A DNA stretch of 64,000 nt from assembly GCF_029962835.1 (NCBI RefSeq), contig NC_080573.1, forward strand, positions 34,651,001-34,715,000. The letters run 5' to 3'. Below, piece by piece: positions 21,780 to 33,734 of the stretch (position 1 is the stretch's first letter; the number at the start of each line of letters is the position of its first letter). This DNA comes from Magnolia sinica. Taxonomy: Eukaryota > Streptophyta > Magnoliopsida > Magnoliales > Magnoliaceae. Position numbers and translations under genes: made by a program. Under the pieces are notes generated by a model. The model did no database searches. It was given only the letters and a program-made list of their open reading frames with translations, and was not told the DNA's origin.

Positions 21780-22720
21780 CCTGATCCGATGATGGTTAGA
21801 ATCACCCAATCAAAGTTTTGTGAAGAATCAACAATGAAAAGTGGGCCCCACGTCGAGGGTCCAGATCATGGTTATGACATTTCCTAGTATAATAAATGTG
21901 GACAATTCATTCTCTATCAATTGATTGAATGGTTATGATCACTATATTGGAGATGATCTTGTAAAGGGATGGAAATCAACTATAGGCCCCAGACATGGAC
22001 GATCCAGATCAACAAGCGGGAGGGCCCACCTTGATGGACAGTCTAAATCAAAGATCATAATCCTCTGTTATAATTGACATGGATTGTTCAATTCCATAGT
22101 CTTCGTTCCAATGGTTAGAATCATCCTATCAAAGTGACTTTTAAGTGGGACAGGGTATTGATGGTTAGACTACATGTTGGAGGGTTTAAATCACGTATGC
22201 GACGGATATGTGATTCGAAGGTGGGTTCTCTGATGGACGATGGTTAGATGTTTCTATGGCATAATAAAGATGGATCATCCATTTCAGATGGTCAGACATT
22301 CCTAGGCATCGTCAGATGGTTTGGATCATACGATCAAAGTGATCCTTTAAGAGAGATAGACAATAAAAGGCGGGGCACACTGATGGATGGTCAAGATCAC
22401 GGATATGATCTCTTCTATTATAATAAATATGACATGTTTTCTATCAATTGATTGGATGGTTATGATCATCATATTGTAGTGCTTTTTAGAGGACAAATCA
22501 GAGGCAGGTCCCACATTTTGGACAATCACGGTCAATGACCAAATATTTCACTACTATAATAAATGTGGACCATCTATTTTCCTAAACATTGGATCTAATA
22601 TTTGTCCCATGGAAGGTCAGGCACGTGATGGATGGCTTTGAATAGATGGGTTTGGTCTATTGATTGAATGGTCAGGACTAGTTTCAAATTTCATGAGCTA
22701 ACTTGCCATTTCAAGCTACT
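21780..22720 (+). repeat. Degenerate long-unit tandem repeat
   Basis: Three or four diverged units recur. Each has 'GATGGTTAGAATCA.CC.ATCAAAGTG', a 'GGGTCCAGATCATGGTTATGAC' variant, 'ATAATAAATGTGGAC' and 'CTATCAATTGATTG.ATGGTTATGATCA'. Spacing is irregular, roughly 110-250 bp. Non-coding. Confidence 0.6.
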
Positions 22721-23419
22721 TTGATAGGCTGTCATACCCCAAACTCGGAAATCAGGCTCACAGAATTCTCGATCACCGAATCCAGCGTTGACAGCCTCCA
22801 TAGTTCTCCATTCTCAACTCCTGACACCCATATGCCAGATTCCGATCCTAGGATCCTAAAAGGATTTTCAATATGATTTTTTTATTTTTATTTTTATTTT
22901 TTATTTTTTGTAATACAGTATAACCATAATCATAACCAAGTCACAAAACAACATCATCACATATCCACTATATCAGAAATTTCAAGTACAATGTGGAAAG
23001 AGAAATACAAATATAGATATCGGAACTCCAAAAGCTCAGCTATATACTTTTGCCTCAGTCCTGTTGCAATCCAACGTCGCATGTACGCAACAGTCGTGCA
23101 TAAGCTTACGAAAAGCTTAGAGGGTGGTGTAAGTGTGTGCGCAAGACAGGTGCCAAGTATGCAATATTAGAGTAATGCGGAAATATGCTAATAAGTACAT
23201 GAATACTATCAGTCGTACCTAGGTTATGCGATATAAGACATAAATGTTATCGGTCATACCAAGGCCATGCGATGTGAGGCATGAATGCTATCGGTCATAC
23301 AAAGGTCATGCGATGCGAGGCCTACGTAGCAAAATGTCATATGCGAGATGCAACACAGGCATGCCAGTCCTCATTAAGTACATATATCAATATAGTTCCC
23401 CCTCTGAGATATCACTGAA

Positions 23420-25620
23420 AGTGCCCTGGTTTGTCAATTAGCGTGAGTGTTAAGTCGACTAGACAGATAAGCTCCATAGGAAGATCAATCAACCGTCTGC
23501 TTCAACCGAATGTAGGCCCGAACTCTCCATAGGTAAATTTAAGCATCACATCCCATGTCTCAAAATACCAGGTAAATAAAACCCTTAAAATAAATTAGAA
23601 CATCATAAGGTTTTGAGTTCGAATTTTTTTTCAAAATTCAGAAAATCTCTAAGTTTTCTAGCTCTGTTGATTTTATCGATATACTGATCGATATTATCAA
23701 CATGCGCTGTCGATGTCCTCGATGAATAAACAATATCATCAAAATGAGGACAAAATATGTCCAGCAACCACATACTCATCTGGACGGAATTATCGATGTA
23801 TCGATATACCTATCAATATCATCGATATTTAAATCTTGAGTCTATCGAAGTTGACTTGATAAAATCGATAGCAGAGCAAATGAGTCCCTGTTTTTTCTAA
23901 CAAAAATCATAAGATCATCGATATATCGAAGTACTCCTCGATATCATCAGAATTCAAATCTCGATGATATTAGAAGGCCTTCGATGATATCGGTTTTGGA
24001 CTTACAGACATCCAGCAAATATTTCAGGATAATTTATCTTTGATCGAGGGTCACTTGATAGAATCGATATTCAAATATCGATGATATCGAGGCCGAGTCG
24101 ATTGCATCGAGAATGGACATAAACTGTCCAGCAAGCTTGACTAGAAAATTCTTTGGATTTATCGATGCATCGACCCAACTACCGATATCATCAACATTTA
24201 AATTCCGATGATATCGAGTGTACCTCGAACTTATCTATTGACCTGAAATATTTCAAAGCAAGTCTCTCTCATTTTCAAATGTCGAGGAATCAAACCTCGT
24301 ATCGATACTATCAGAGTTCAAAATCCGATGATATCAACACCTGTCTCGATTTCCTCGACTAGCTAGCAAAAGGTTTCAAAAGCGTATGACATTGAGTTCG
24401 TGTCATCGAGCGGCCAGTCGATGTAATCGAGAGTATATGCTCGATGATATCGAATTTTATTATAAATGTGACTGTTTTATATCCGTTGGAACTTTTTGTC
24501 TATATATAGAGAGCTTGTCTTTAGTTGCTAGTAGAGAAAGAAGAGAGTGCTTTTGAGTGTTTTACCTTAGATCATTTATCCAAACCCCTTTCTCTCAAGG
24601 AAGTTCATCATCCAATCTACCCTCATCATTGATATTCAATAGAGTGGATTGGGGAATGAACTTCCACATTCAAGGATCCTCCATCTACCACCTTAATGAC
24701 AAATTATTAAGTTGGGATGCCTTGAATGCATAAATAATTGGAATCGCTCTATCTTCCTTATAGGAAAACATTTAGAAGAGTAGGATTTCATCCTAGCCTT
24801 GACTCAACTCGTCGTCATGCATTGGTATATCTTCTGAGTTGCAGTTCAAGGAACCAGAAGACTCTTCATCAACAAAGGAGGAGATATTTGACAACGAGCT
24901 AAAAGGGACTCATCTGCTTATCTGTAAGTTATTAGAGTTTAGAGGACCCTTATGATCATTCCTTTGTAGAATTGGATCTAAGGTGTTTCTCATCCCTTAC
25001 AAGTCCTCTAGGAGGCCTTCAGCGGGAGTGTACGTGGTGGGTGCATTGTGTTGACCCTTGCTTTATGGAGAGCATAAATATTTAGAGTCTTGTGGAAGAT
25101 CCTTGGCCAGTGAGCATAGAAGTGGGTGCTATGTATTGACACTTGTTTGTGAGAGCATAAACAGTCAACCTAGGTGTTGGTTATAAACGTTAAAGGTGAA
25201 CCTGATTTAAAACTTTGGGTTTGGGGTGAACCGTGTGAAACCTCTTTAGTGAAATCTGGTACACTGAAGGGTTGAGTGCGGTTACCGGGAGTGAAGTAGA
25301 CAAGTAGTCGAATCACAAAAAAAAATTATTGTGTTTAAGATTGCTATTGTCTTATATTTTGTGGGATTTTCTTTAATATCTTCATATTTGATTACCTAAG
25401 ATCACATCTCACACACACCCACAGTCATATCCATCATAAACTAGTTTGCATATTGTTCATCTCTTAAACAAGTTGTGATTGGATCCTCTACCGGGCTTAA
25501 AAGCCAATAGAGTTACTATTGAGTAATCCTAAATGTATGCTTACTGTTAGGATTAGAGTGATAGGTTTTTAAATTGATATAAAATTATTAAAAAGTCCTA
25601 TTCACCCCCCTCTAGGATAT
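23420..25620 (+). mobile_element. Copia-type LTR insertion (Maximus/SIRE-like, probable solo LTR)
   Basis: This stretch breaks the reverse LTR: sequence before ~23420 and after ~25620 belongs to it. It ends with CCTATTCACCCCCCTCTAG near 25600, the usual 3' end of large plant Copia LTRs. It contains about 700 bp of TCGAT/ATCGA palindromic units (23670-24440), then TATATATA at 24501, then a leader-like region. No gag or pol is present. Exact ends and target duplication were not resolved by eye, and the lineage is an inference. Confidence 0.6.
24501..24508 (+). promoter_or_regulatory. Putative LTR TATA box
   Basis: TATATATA in the context GTCTATATATAGAGAGC follows the TCGAT-rich U3-like block and precedes a CT- and AG-rich leader, as in Copia LTR promoters. 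Position and sequence support it; no transcription data. Confidence 0.45.
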
Positions 25621-26339
25621 ATTGGCATATTCCTACTTCAACTAAAGCGGTCAATACCGCAATTTCAATCACCGAGGTCTAGTACACTCTACACTGACTG
25701 CCGCCTCCCTAGCCGCACAACTTAGCGAGTGGAAGAGACTACACTATCCACCTGACCAGTAGTCTGCCAATACCTACCTAGCTCGTCAATAGTGGACCTA
25801 TTTACGAGCTGGTCAAACTCAGCCTAGCTTATAGCCTCCTCACTTGGGCAGATAAAGCCACACCCCCTTCCAACCGACCACGACACAGTGGGAGACGCGA
25901 CTTACTAGTATTCGGCACTCGTGCGCTCATGTATCCATTCGGTCTAGACGTTGGAGCATCTCTTGGTATCAAAAAGGTTTTGGTACTTTCACATAAGGAC
26001 ATCCTATGTGCCCACAGTGCAGCAGCCAATATTTCTGGTATCCAATTTGGCCATCCACGATGTGTCTGTGGAGGCCACAAACCTGATGTCGCTAGGGCAT
26101 ACAGTGATCATGTCACACAAAACGTGAGATGCGTGAATCATACTATCTAGTATGTAACAATCCTACGTGTACCACGCGCTCATGTAGGCAACTCTTATCA
26201 GTGAATCTCATAAACAATCTGCCCAATGGTATATGTTATGATCAGTCACTCCTCATATCAAGTATACATATGATGCATATGAGCATAAATTATGGAGTTA
26301 TACTAAGAATGTTATATGGTGATGAACTATCTCCATAAC

Positions 26340-26830
26340 GAAGATGGGCCTAGACGGCCTATACACAACAAGTATGGGCCTAACAATGGGCCCTAGGAGA
26401 GTTACAATACAGACATTTAACTATCATTGCTCTTACAATGTGGACGTCAAACTATCATTGCTCCCAAGGCATGACCCGTCATAAACATCATTATATATAT
26501 CATGGTGGAATCACACATCGTAATAAACCTCATATATATCACATTCAGCCCCACACAAAGGCCTCACATACATCTCATTGGGCCTCACTCATGGTCCTTA
26601 TATACATCACATTGGGCCTCAACCCATGGGCCTCAAATACATCACAATGGGCCTCATATACATCAAGTGGGCCGCCTCCACGGGCTGCACCAATGGGCCT
26701 CATATACATCAAGTGGGCCGCATCCATGAGCCGCACTAATGGGCCTCATATACGTTAAGTGGGCCGCATCAATGGCCCGCACCAATGGGCCTCATATACA
26801 TCAAGTGGGCCGCATCAATGGCCCGCACCA
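26340..26830 (-). repeat. Reverse array of GGGCCTCATATACATCAAGTGGGCCGC units
   Basis: From 26580 to 26830 near-identical units of about 60 bp alternate GGGCCTCATATACATCA-type and GTGGGCCGCATCAATGG-type halves. They match the array at 5460-6300 in reverse and are much more regular here, pointing to recent local expansion. Confidence 0.7.
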
Positions 26831-26869
26831 ATAGGCCTCGCCATCTACATTATTCATCTATTTTAAAAG

Positions 26870-27600
26870 GTTATTTTAGAGCATTTCCCAAATGAATCAT
26901 AATGGAAGATCATCTAGACCATACCACATATAGTAGTAGAGATAATGATTTCCACTCTTAAAATTACCAGGGCCCACCATAACGTTTATTTTCCATCCAA
27001 TCTGTTCATACGGTCATAAAGACCAGAATTAAGAGGAAAAACAAATATCATATTAATCCAGAACTTTTGTGATCCCTACAGGATTTCAATGGTAGGCGTT
27101 CCATTCTCCACTATTTTCTGCAGTGTGATCCACCTGATAGATCTACCTCATTTTTTTGTCTCAGGCCTTAAGACGAGTTCACCAACTGGATGGACGGTTT
27201 GGATATAACACCTTAGATTAGACCCGTCGAACTACTGACGTCCATACACAGCAGCACTTTGCTGCTTGTCCAAGCGATGGACGGTCTAGATATAACATAT
27301 ACCATGATTAGACCCAAAGACTGGTGACATTAGTACGACAGCCATAAGGTTGGTGGGGTCCATAGATGGATGGTGTGGATTAAACCCATACATTTGTTGG
27401 GTCCCACTGTCTAGACAGTGGACGGTGTGGATGAAACACATACATCGTACGGACCCACAGGACCTGCTAACGTTGTCAGCGGCCATATAGCTGGTGTGTG
27501 GTGTCCACATACATGTGTGGCCCACCAGAAAAATGGACGAACGGTCTGGATCACATTTGTGATCAGACCATCTTGCTAACGTCAATACATCAGCTATATA
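26870..27600. mobile_element. MITE family C-like segment and GGACGGTCTGGAT repeats
   Basis: 26870-27200 has 'GGGCCCACCATAACGTTTATTTTCCATCCAATC', 'CAGAACTTTTGTGATCCCTACAGGATTTCAATGGTAGGCGTTC' and 'GTGATCCACCTGATAGAT' in the order seen at 34260-34470 and 49530-49720. From 27190 a diverged repeat of TGGACGGT.TGGAT.AAACA.ATAC with GCTGG.GT motifs repeats every 60-110 bp up to about 27600. Non-coding. Confidence 0.5.
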
Positions 27601-27672
27601 GCTGGTGTAAGTACTCCAACTAATCCATTTTCAATCTAAGTGGGACCCACATGGGGCCCACCATCATATATA

Positions 27673-27678
<6 letters not shown>

Positions 27679-27751
<73 letters not shown>
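27679..27751. repeat. (TA)n microsatellite
   Basis: About 36 uninterrupted TA units. They lie between GGGCCCACC-rich pieces. Open frames of repeated Tyr-Ile arise from it and are not genes. Confidence 0.95.
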
Positions 27752-27752
<1 letters not shown>

Positions 27753-27990
27753 CTGCAGCGTCCAAGTGGGGTTCCCACCATCCCAATAATAGACGGTGTG
27801 GATGTTCATCAGGTGGGTTCACACGTGTGGCCCACTTGCTCAGCATCAAGCGAATATGTGTGTTTTCCTTCTTCCACACCCGGCCATATGGCTGGACCGG
27901 TAGCGTGGATAAAACAGTTGCATCACGTGGGTCCCGCCAGTCACTGGTTGGTGTACATGGAATCCATCAATCGCGGTGGGCCACAAACAG

Positions 27991-27991
<1 letters not shown>

Positions 27992-28032
<41 letters not shown>
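27992..28032. repeat. (GA)n microsatellite
   Basis: About 20 GA units after GGGCCACAAACAGG. The rest of 27750-28587 is LTR/MITE-related GGGCCC-rich sequence without a gene. Confidence 0.9.
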
Positions 28033-28033
<1 letters not shown>

Positions 28034-28587
28034 GGTGTAATGGAGGGACGTTGCCACTATGGGCCCCTCTTCAATTCATTACAATGTACATCAAGTGGGT
28101 CCCTTACATGTCGGCCCAACCATCAAAATTAACAGTGGAAATCCCTTCTCCATCAAAATGCAAGGTCTAGATGACCCTTTACATACTAGGAAAAATAAAC
28201 ATGATGATGGGCTCCATGGAGAATGGCCCCACCTGGAATGAACATATGAGTCATGGTGGACTATTGGCCACACCTAGGGTCCAAAGTGAGATCCATACCA
28301 TCGATCGGTATGCCCCACTTAGCCCATCATCAAAATACAAAACTATTCCTATAAGCACCCACAATTAGATCTCTGAGTTCGATGGAATGCCAAACTCCTT
28401 GGCTCCCTCTTTGATGGTGGAAGATGAGAATTGAAGGGCTAGGATGAGGGATTTTGGGTAGGAAGTGGGTCACATACTTAGCTTATTTTCTCTCCTTAGG
28501 ATTCTTCTCTCATGGTTTCTTGGGAAATGGTAGAGAATGAAGTGAAGTGAGAGAGGAGTAGGGTTGTGTAAGTGAAAAGGCCGAGCA

Positions 28588-30425
28588 AAATGTTCTGGGG
28601 GGGGGGGGGGGGGGGTGAATAGGATTATGCCAATTTTAATTTTTTTTTTTAATTTTAAAAATGTGAAATTGAAAGAAAGATAACACCATCAAATAATAAA
28701 GAAGCACAAGTAAATAACAACCTCAAATGTACTAGTCTTGAGAGGTTGATACAAACTTAGTTCTAAGGACAACCTAACACTAAAAACCAAAAGGTTATGG
28801 CAGGAGAACCTTACTATAACGCTTGTAAGTATCAAAAACACAAACCAATAAAGAGGCAAAGAAAATAAACTAAATTATTAACATTCACCACAAGTGCACA
28901 AAATAAATTATACCATTCACTACAAATGCTCAAAGTAAATTACAACATTCATACATATAAGCATATTCAATCATCCACCACAACTCTAAGAATTATAGTG
29001 GTTCGTTTGTGTGTACACCAACTATTAGAAAATAACCACACAACTACTCCACTCCTAATATCCACTCCCTTGGGATATTAGCATTCACTATGAAAAAAAG
29101 GTTTTCCAAGGTTCACCTTAAAACCTTTACAATTGTGTCTTTAGTTGGGCTTACACATTTACAAAAACCCCACACTAGATTTTCTAGATTACCTTAGATA
29201 AACCAAAATGAGATTTTCCTGGCATAACCTCACAAACCAAAAAGATATACAAAATGTAAATGATACTTATCTGAAAATTCTTCTTCTGAAGAAGCCCAGT
29301 AGAACCAATTTGATGTAGACGAATATGTTCAATGTCCAGTCTCACAGATGAAAAGGTTCTAATTCAAAATAATTTTTAATTAAATCAACCTAGGGTAGCT
29401 TGATTTAATTTTGATCTCAAGAAAGAGTAAAACACAAATCCCTTCTCAATATAAGATTGGAATGAAGATCACGAAATCATATTACAAAAGCTAATAAAAG
29501 GAATCTAAAATGAGCACAATATAGCTTAATAAATTCACAAACTTATCTCTCAGAGTGGTGTCTTGATTTAGCTTAGAATGAATGAATAAACTCTAAAATT
29601 CATGCTCTATTTATAAGTAAAAATATTGTTCACTCGATTGCTCTAAGGGTCGGTTTAACTGGTTGAAGGACCAACCAAATTTCAAAATTTCTGGTGTGAT
29701 AAGATAAGGTCGTCACTCGACTGGTCGAACAATGCACTCGACTGGTCGAGTGAGACCATAAAAGCTTACTGGACTTTAAGTCGAGCACTGTTCACTCGAC
29801 TGGTCGAGTAGTCTCCAAGACAGGTCTAGAGTCCAATAGAAAATTCTTAAAAATTGCAACAAACCTTGGACTGGTCGAGAAAACTCTTAGACTGGTTGAG
29901 CCAGTAGTTGGGCTAGTCGAACAAGGATTAAAACTAGTCGAAAAAATGACCTATAAACTTATGAAATAACCCACATAAAATATGTAATGAATATGACACA
30001 ACCTATGGTCAATCTAGGGTCATCCATACCTTATTTGTCAGTTGGAACAATTGAAACATCATTTGCTTTAGAACCTTGAATTCTTGAGATACGTGAAGCT
30101 CGTGTTCGATCTTTTAAACTTTAGCTTGAGTTACGCTTGAGTTCTTAAGTCTTTAGCGTACAGTATTTGAACTTCAAACTTGAACTTGAGTTCTTAAGTC
30201 TTAGTTCTTGAATTTGAGGTTGAAACCATGATTTTCAATATCTTCTCTTCAATTAAAAATGTAGGTAAGTTCAACAAAGATGCAGACAACTTTAAAATAC
30301 ACACACAACTTTTAAATGCATGAACCTGGTCAAATCAACTCAAAGCATGATACAAATTTTAAATGGTTTGGCATAACAAAATTTGACAACTCTTTGGGTG
30401 CTAGATTTACAGTATAGCATTTATA
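28588..30425 (-). mobile_element. Copia-type LTR on the minus strand (about 1.8 kb)
   Basis: On the minus strand the block follows ATAAAGGGGGAGAT (30439 to 30426), a classic Copia polypurine tract, and ends with CCTATTCACC plus a run of 19 C near 28597, the same end as the LTR at 25600. The middle holds repeated ACTCGACTGGTCGAG palindromes (29630-29950). No coding region. The 3' LTR appears whole while almost nothing of the internal region remains to its right, so it is a fragment. It inserted into the reverse long LTR at 28588. Confidence 0.65.
28597..28615 (+). repeat. Poly-G tract (19 G)
   Basis: An unbroken run of 19 G, which is poly-C at the 3' end of the minus-strand Copia LTR. Related LTRs have 5-7 C there. 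It may be a real expansion or an assembly length error; G runs of this size are hard to sequence and may form quadruplexes. Confidence 0.85.
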
Positions 30426-30688
30426 ATCTCCCCCTTTATCAAATTTGTGACAAAACCAAATAAAGAATCATGCACAATAAAGAATCATGCACCAGTTATA
30501 TGCACAATAAAGAATCATGCACCATATGAGCAACAAATGATCAATAATCACGTCTCCCCCTCATTCCGTTACTCCCCCTCAATCCATGAGAGGTGATTTG
30601 CAAAACCTGTAAAAAAAATAAAAAAATTTCATACATCCCTACATTCCATACTCCACAATCACACAATCATCTCCACAATTTCTCCCCC
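30426..30688 (-). mobile_element. Copia internal 3' remnant with polypurine tracts
   Basis: The short stretch carries several CTCCCCC motifs (30428, 30554, 30571, 30680), i.e. GGGGGAG on the minus strand, and a GTGACAAAAC motif, as found just before the 3' LTR of large Copia elements. There is a local triplication of AATAAAGAATCATGCAC (30463-30520). It is cut off by the CACTA end at 30689. Confidence 0.55.
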
Positions 30689-31770
30689 CACTATAAGAAA
30701 TATGGCTTTTACCAACGAAATGTTTTTCTTCAGTAAATGTTTTCCCGACGGCTAAAAACCGTGGGTAATAATGTTTTTACTGACGAAATTTTTTCATCGA
30801 GAATAATGTTTTTACTAACAAAAAAAACTTTTGTCAATAAAACATAACTTTTACTAACGATTTTTTTTTTGTCGGTAAATGTTTTCCCGACAGCTGAAAA
30901 CCGTTGGTAATAGCATTTTTACCAACTAAATTTTTCGTCGGGAATAATGTTTTCACTGACAAAAAAAACTATCGTTGGTAAAATATAACTTGTACCGACG
31001 AAATTTTTTTCGTTGGTAAATGTTTTCCCGACGGCTGAAAACTATCGGTAATAATATTTTTATCGACGAAAAATTTTGTCAAGAATAATGTTATAATTTT
31101 TAAGTTGAAAATTTTCACGGCATCTTGAAAACTTTTGCGGTAAGAGTTTTACCGATGAACTAAAACCATCGGTAATAATGTTTTTATTGACGAAATTGTT
31201 TTCGTTGGTAAAAGCGTTTTTCCCGACAAACATAAATCGTTGGCAAAAATCTAATACAATGTTATTACCGATGAAAATGAATTTCGTCGGTAATGATGTT
31301 TTTCCCGACGGACGCAATCATCGGTAAAAATCTACTATAATATTATTACCAACGAAATTCAATTTCGTCGGTAAAGGTGTTTTTCCCGATGGACGTAAAT
31401 CGTCGGCACAAATCTGCTACAATGTTATTACCGACGAAAATAAATTTCCTCGGTAAAGGTATTTTCCCTGACGGATGTAAATCATCGGTAAAAATCTGCT
31501 ACAATGTTATTATCGATGAAATTAAATTTCATCGATAAAGGTGTTTTTACCGACGAACCAAAAATGTTGGGAAAAGGTTCCTACCCCAACCAAAAATTCC
31601 CTCCATGATCAAAAGTAAAAAACTGGTCACTTTTACCAACGAATATTTTCGTCGCGATAAATAAATATTCCCGATGAACTAAATTGTTCGTCGGTAAAGT
31701 TTTTCTCGACGGATGAAAACCGTTGCTAATGTTTTTTACCAACGAACAAAAACCGTCGGTAAAGGTAGTA
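30689..31770. mobile_element. CACTA transposon end with subterminal repeats (family 1, no genes)
   Basis: It starts CACTATAAGAAATATGGC, a CACTA terminal inverted repeat. It continues as about 1.1 kb of subterminal repeats of TTTTACCGACGAAAT followed by its mirror TTTCGTCGGTAAA, separated by GTTTTCCCGACGG and ATCTGCTACAATGTTATTA spacers. No transposase and no opposite end (TTCTTRTAGTG) were found nearby, so this is a truncated or deletion derivative. Such repeats are binding sites for TNPA-type proteins in En/Spm. Confidence 0.8.

Positions 31771-31773
<3 letters not shown>

Positions 31774-31812
<39 letters not shown>
31774..31812. repeat. (GT)n microsatellite
   Basis: About 19 GT units directly after the last CACTA subterminal repeat, at the truncation point of that element. 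Confidence 0.9.
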
Positions 31813-31816
<4 letters not shown>

Positions 31817-32089
31817 GTTTTCATATCATATGAGTGGAATTTTTTTATATGTAATTTAGAAGTAATATTTAAATGATTTGTAATATCACATGAAAAAGAA
31901 TATTGAGAAGTTTAAAATTTTTAACAATGTTTAAGAAAAATTTTGAGAACAAAATGATGCTTTTGAAGAAAAAAAAAATCGGCATTTTGAAATTTTTGAG
32001 AAAAAATTTAAAATATGAGAAATTTTTTGAGATTTTGAAAATAAAAATTCAGAATTTGTAGTAAATTTTTTTTTGAAATATTTTATAAT
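31813..32089. other. AT-rich spacer
   Basis: Very AT-rich with many A and T runs and AAAATTTTGA-type motifs. No gene or known element. Confidence 0.5.
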
Positions 32090-33730
32090 AAAAATGATAT
32101 TTTGTTAAAAGAGTAAAAAAAAAAAAATATGCATTTTGAAAAAAAAAATGTTATTTTTAAATGGAAATTGAAATTTATCTATGAAAAATAAAATTGCTAA
32201 ATTATTAGGCACATCCACTAATTGAACCATTAATCGGTTTTAGACAATCTAATTAGTTCAGATTGAAGAGTAATAACTTCAGATGTTTAAATCAAATTTC
32301 ACTGAAATTATTGATCAATCTTGTATGCCCAATATCTTTCTCATATGTAGCCTAATTGAGGCAAGTAGTCAAATTGAGGGTATTGATCAGTAAAATAGAG
32401 TGAATGGACCAGACATGTAAAATGGGCCAAATATTCTGGTCAAAATTGTGACGCAACTTACTGACCTCGTGAGAACCTAAGAATTGATGTTAGTAAGTTT
32501 TGTGGGCCCCATCATGATGTGTGTCGAACATCAACATCGTGGATTTGATGTATCCCCTTTAGGTTATGAGATATCTCAAAAATCATTTGTATATGAAACT
32601 CAAGTGGGCAATACCCTCTAAAACTATGTGAAGACATCTTACAAAATATAAAAGCACTTGGTGGGGCCCACATGAGTTTTAGATGTGGTTGAAAATTGGT
32701 TTGACCCCTCATCCAAGTGGGGACACACATAATGAGTGGGTTGGATATGTGAATCACATTTAGGCAGGCCCAATATATGATTATGAATGTTTTAAGGAAA
32801 CCCCTCTCCATTTTATTATATGGTGTGGCCCACCCAAGTCATGGATTGACTTTATTTTTAAGCTCTTGGCCTACCTAAGTCATGAATTGACTTTCTCCAT
32901 ACCGTTCAACGCTTTTCTCAGATCATTTTAAGATATTAACCAAAAAATGGGATGGGTCCAAAGCTTAAGTGGACTACAAAGTGGGGACTTTCAAATAAAA
33001 ATGATATTTTGTTAAAAGTTTTCAAAGAAAAATTAAGAGTAAAAAAATATACATTTTGAAAAAATTGTTATTTTTAAATGGAAATTGAAATTCATCTGTG
33101 AAAAAAATTACTAAATTATTAGGCAGATCCACTAATTGAACCTTTAATCATTTTTGGACAATCTAATCAATCCAGATTAAAGAGTAAATAACTTTAGATA
33201 TTTAAATCAAATTTTACTCAAATTGTTGATCAATCTTGTATGCCCAATATCTTTCTCATATGTAGCCTGATCGGGTTGAGTAACTAGTCAAATTAAAGGT
33301 ATTGATCAGTAAAATAGAGTGAATGGACTAGACATGTAAAATGGGCCAAATATTTTGGTCAAAATTGTGACCCAACTTATTGATCTCGTGATAACCTAAG
33401 AATTGATGTTAGTAAGTTTTGTGAGCCCCATCATGATGTGTGTCGAACATCAACACCATACATTTGATGTGTACCCTTTAGGTTATGAGATATCTCAAAA
33501 ATCATCTGTGTACGAAACTCAGGTGGGCCATACCATCGAAAACCATGTGAAGACATCCTAAAAAATATAAAAGCACTTGGTGAGGCCCACATGAGTTTTG
33601 GATGCAGCTGAAACTTGGTCTGACCCCTCATCCAAGTGGGACACACATAATGAGTGAGTTGGATATGTGAATCACATTTAGAGAGACTCAATATATGATT
33701 ATGAATATTTTAAGGAAGCCCCTCTCCACT
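32090..33730 (+). repeat. Direct duplication of a ~730-bp segment
   Basis: 32092-32815 and 32999-33727 match along their whole length, from 'AATGATATTTTGTTAAAAG' to 'TTTTAAGGAA.CCCCTCTCCA', with scattered substitutions and small indels. Each unit contains AT-rich sequence followed by a MITE-B copy (32505-32830; 33420-33740). The ~180-bp spacer (32816-32998) holds 'CACCCAAGTCATGGATTGAC', a duplicated motif belonging to MITE-B's right part. No coding sequence. Confidence 0.8.
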
Positions 33731-33734
33731 ACAT

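Larger units (their letters stand above)
22730..28587 (-). mobile_element. Reverse-strand relative of the 6.1-kb long LTR (interrupted)
   Basis: It starts TGTCATACCCCAAACTCGG, the reverse complement of the LTR end seen at 8805 and 1735. It then runs in reverse order through the GATCCTAGGATC motif (about 22845-22860), an AAGCTTA.GAAAAGCTTAGAGGGTGGTGTAAGTGTGTG stretch (about 23100-23140), sequence matching 7320-7700 (25640-26110), the GGCCCATT array (26340-26830) and a MITE-C-like part (26870-27200). A Copia-type LTR is inserted at about 23420-25620. The 5' end was not found, because a second Copia LTR begins at 28588. No coding sequence. Confidence 0.7.

Noticed and set aside
27651..28170. Frames with long Tyr-Ile or Arg-Glu runs
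   Set aside because: Direct translation of (TA)n and (GA)n microsatellites.
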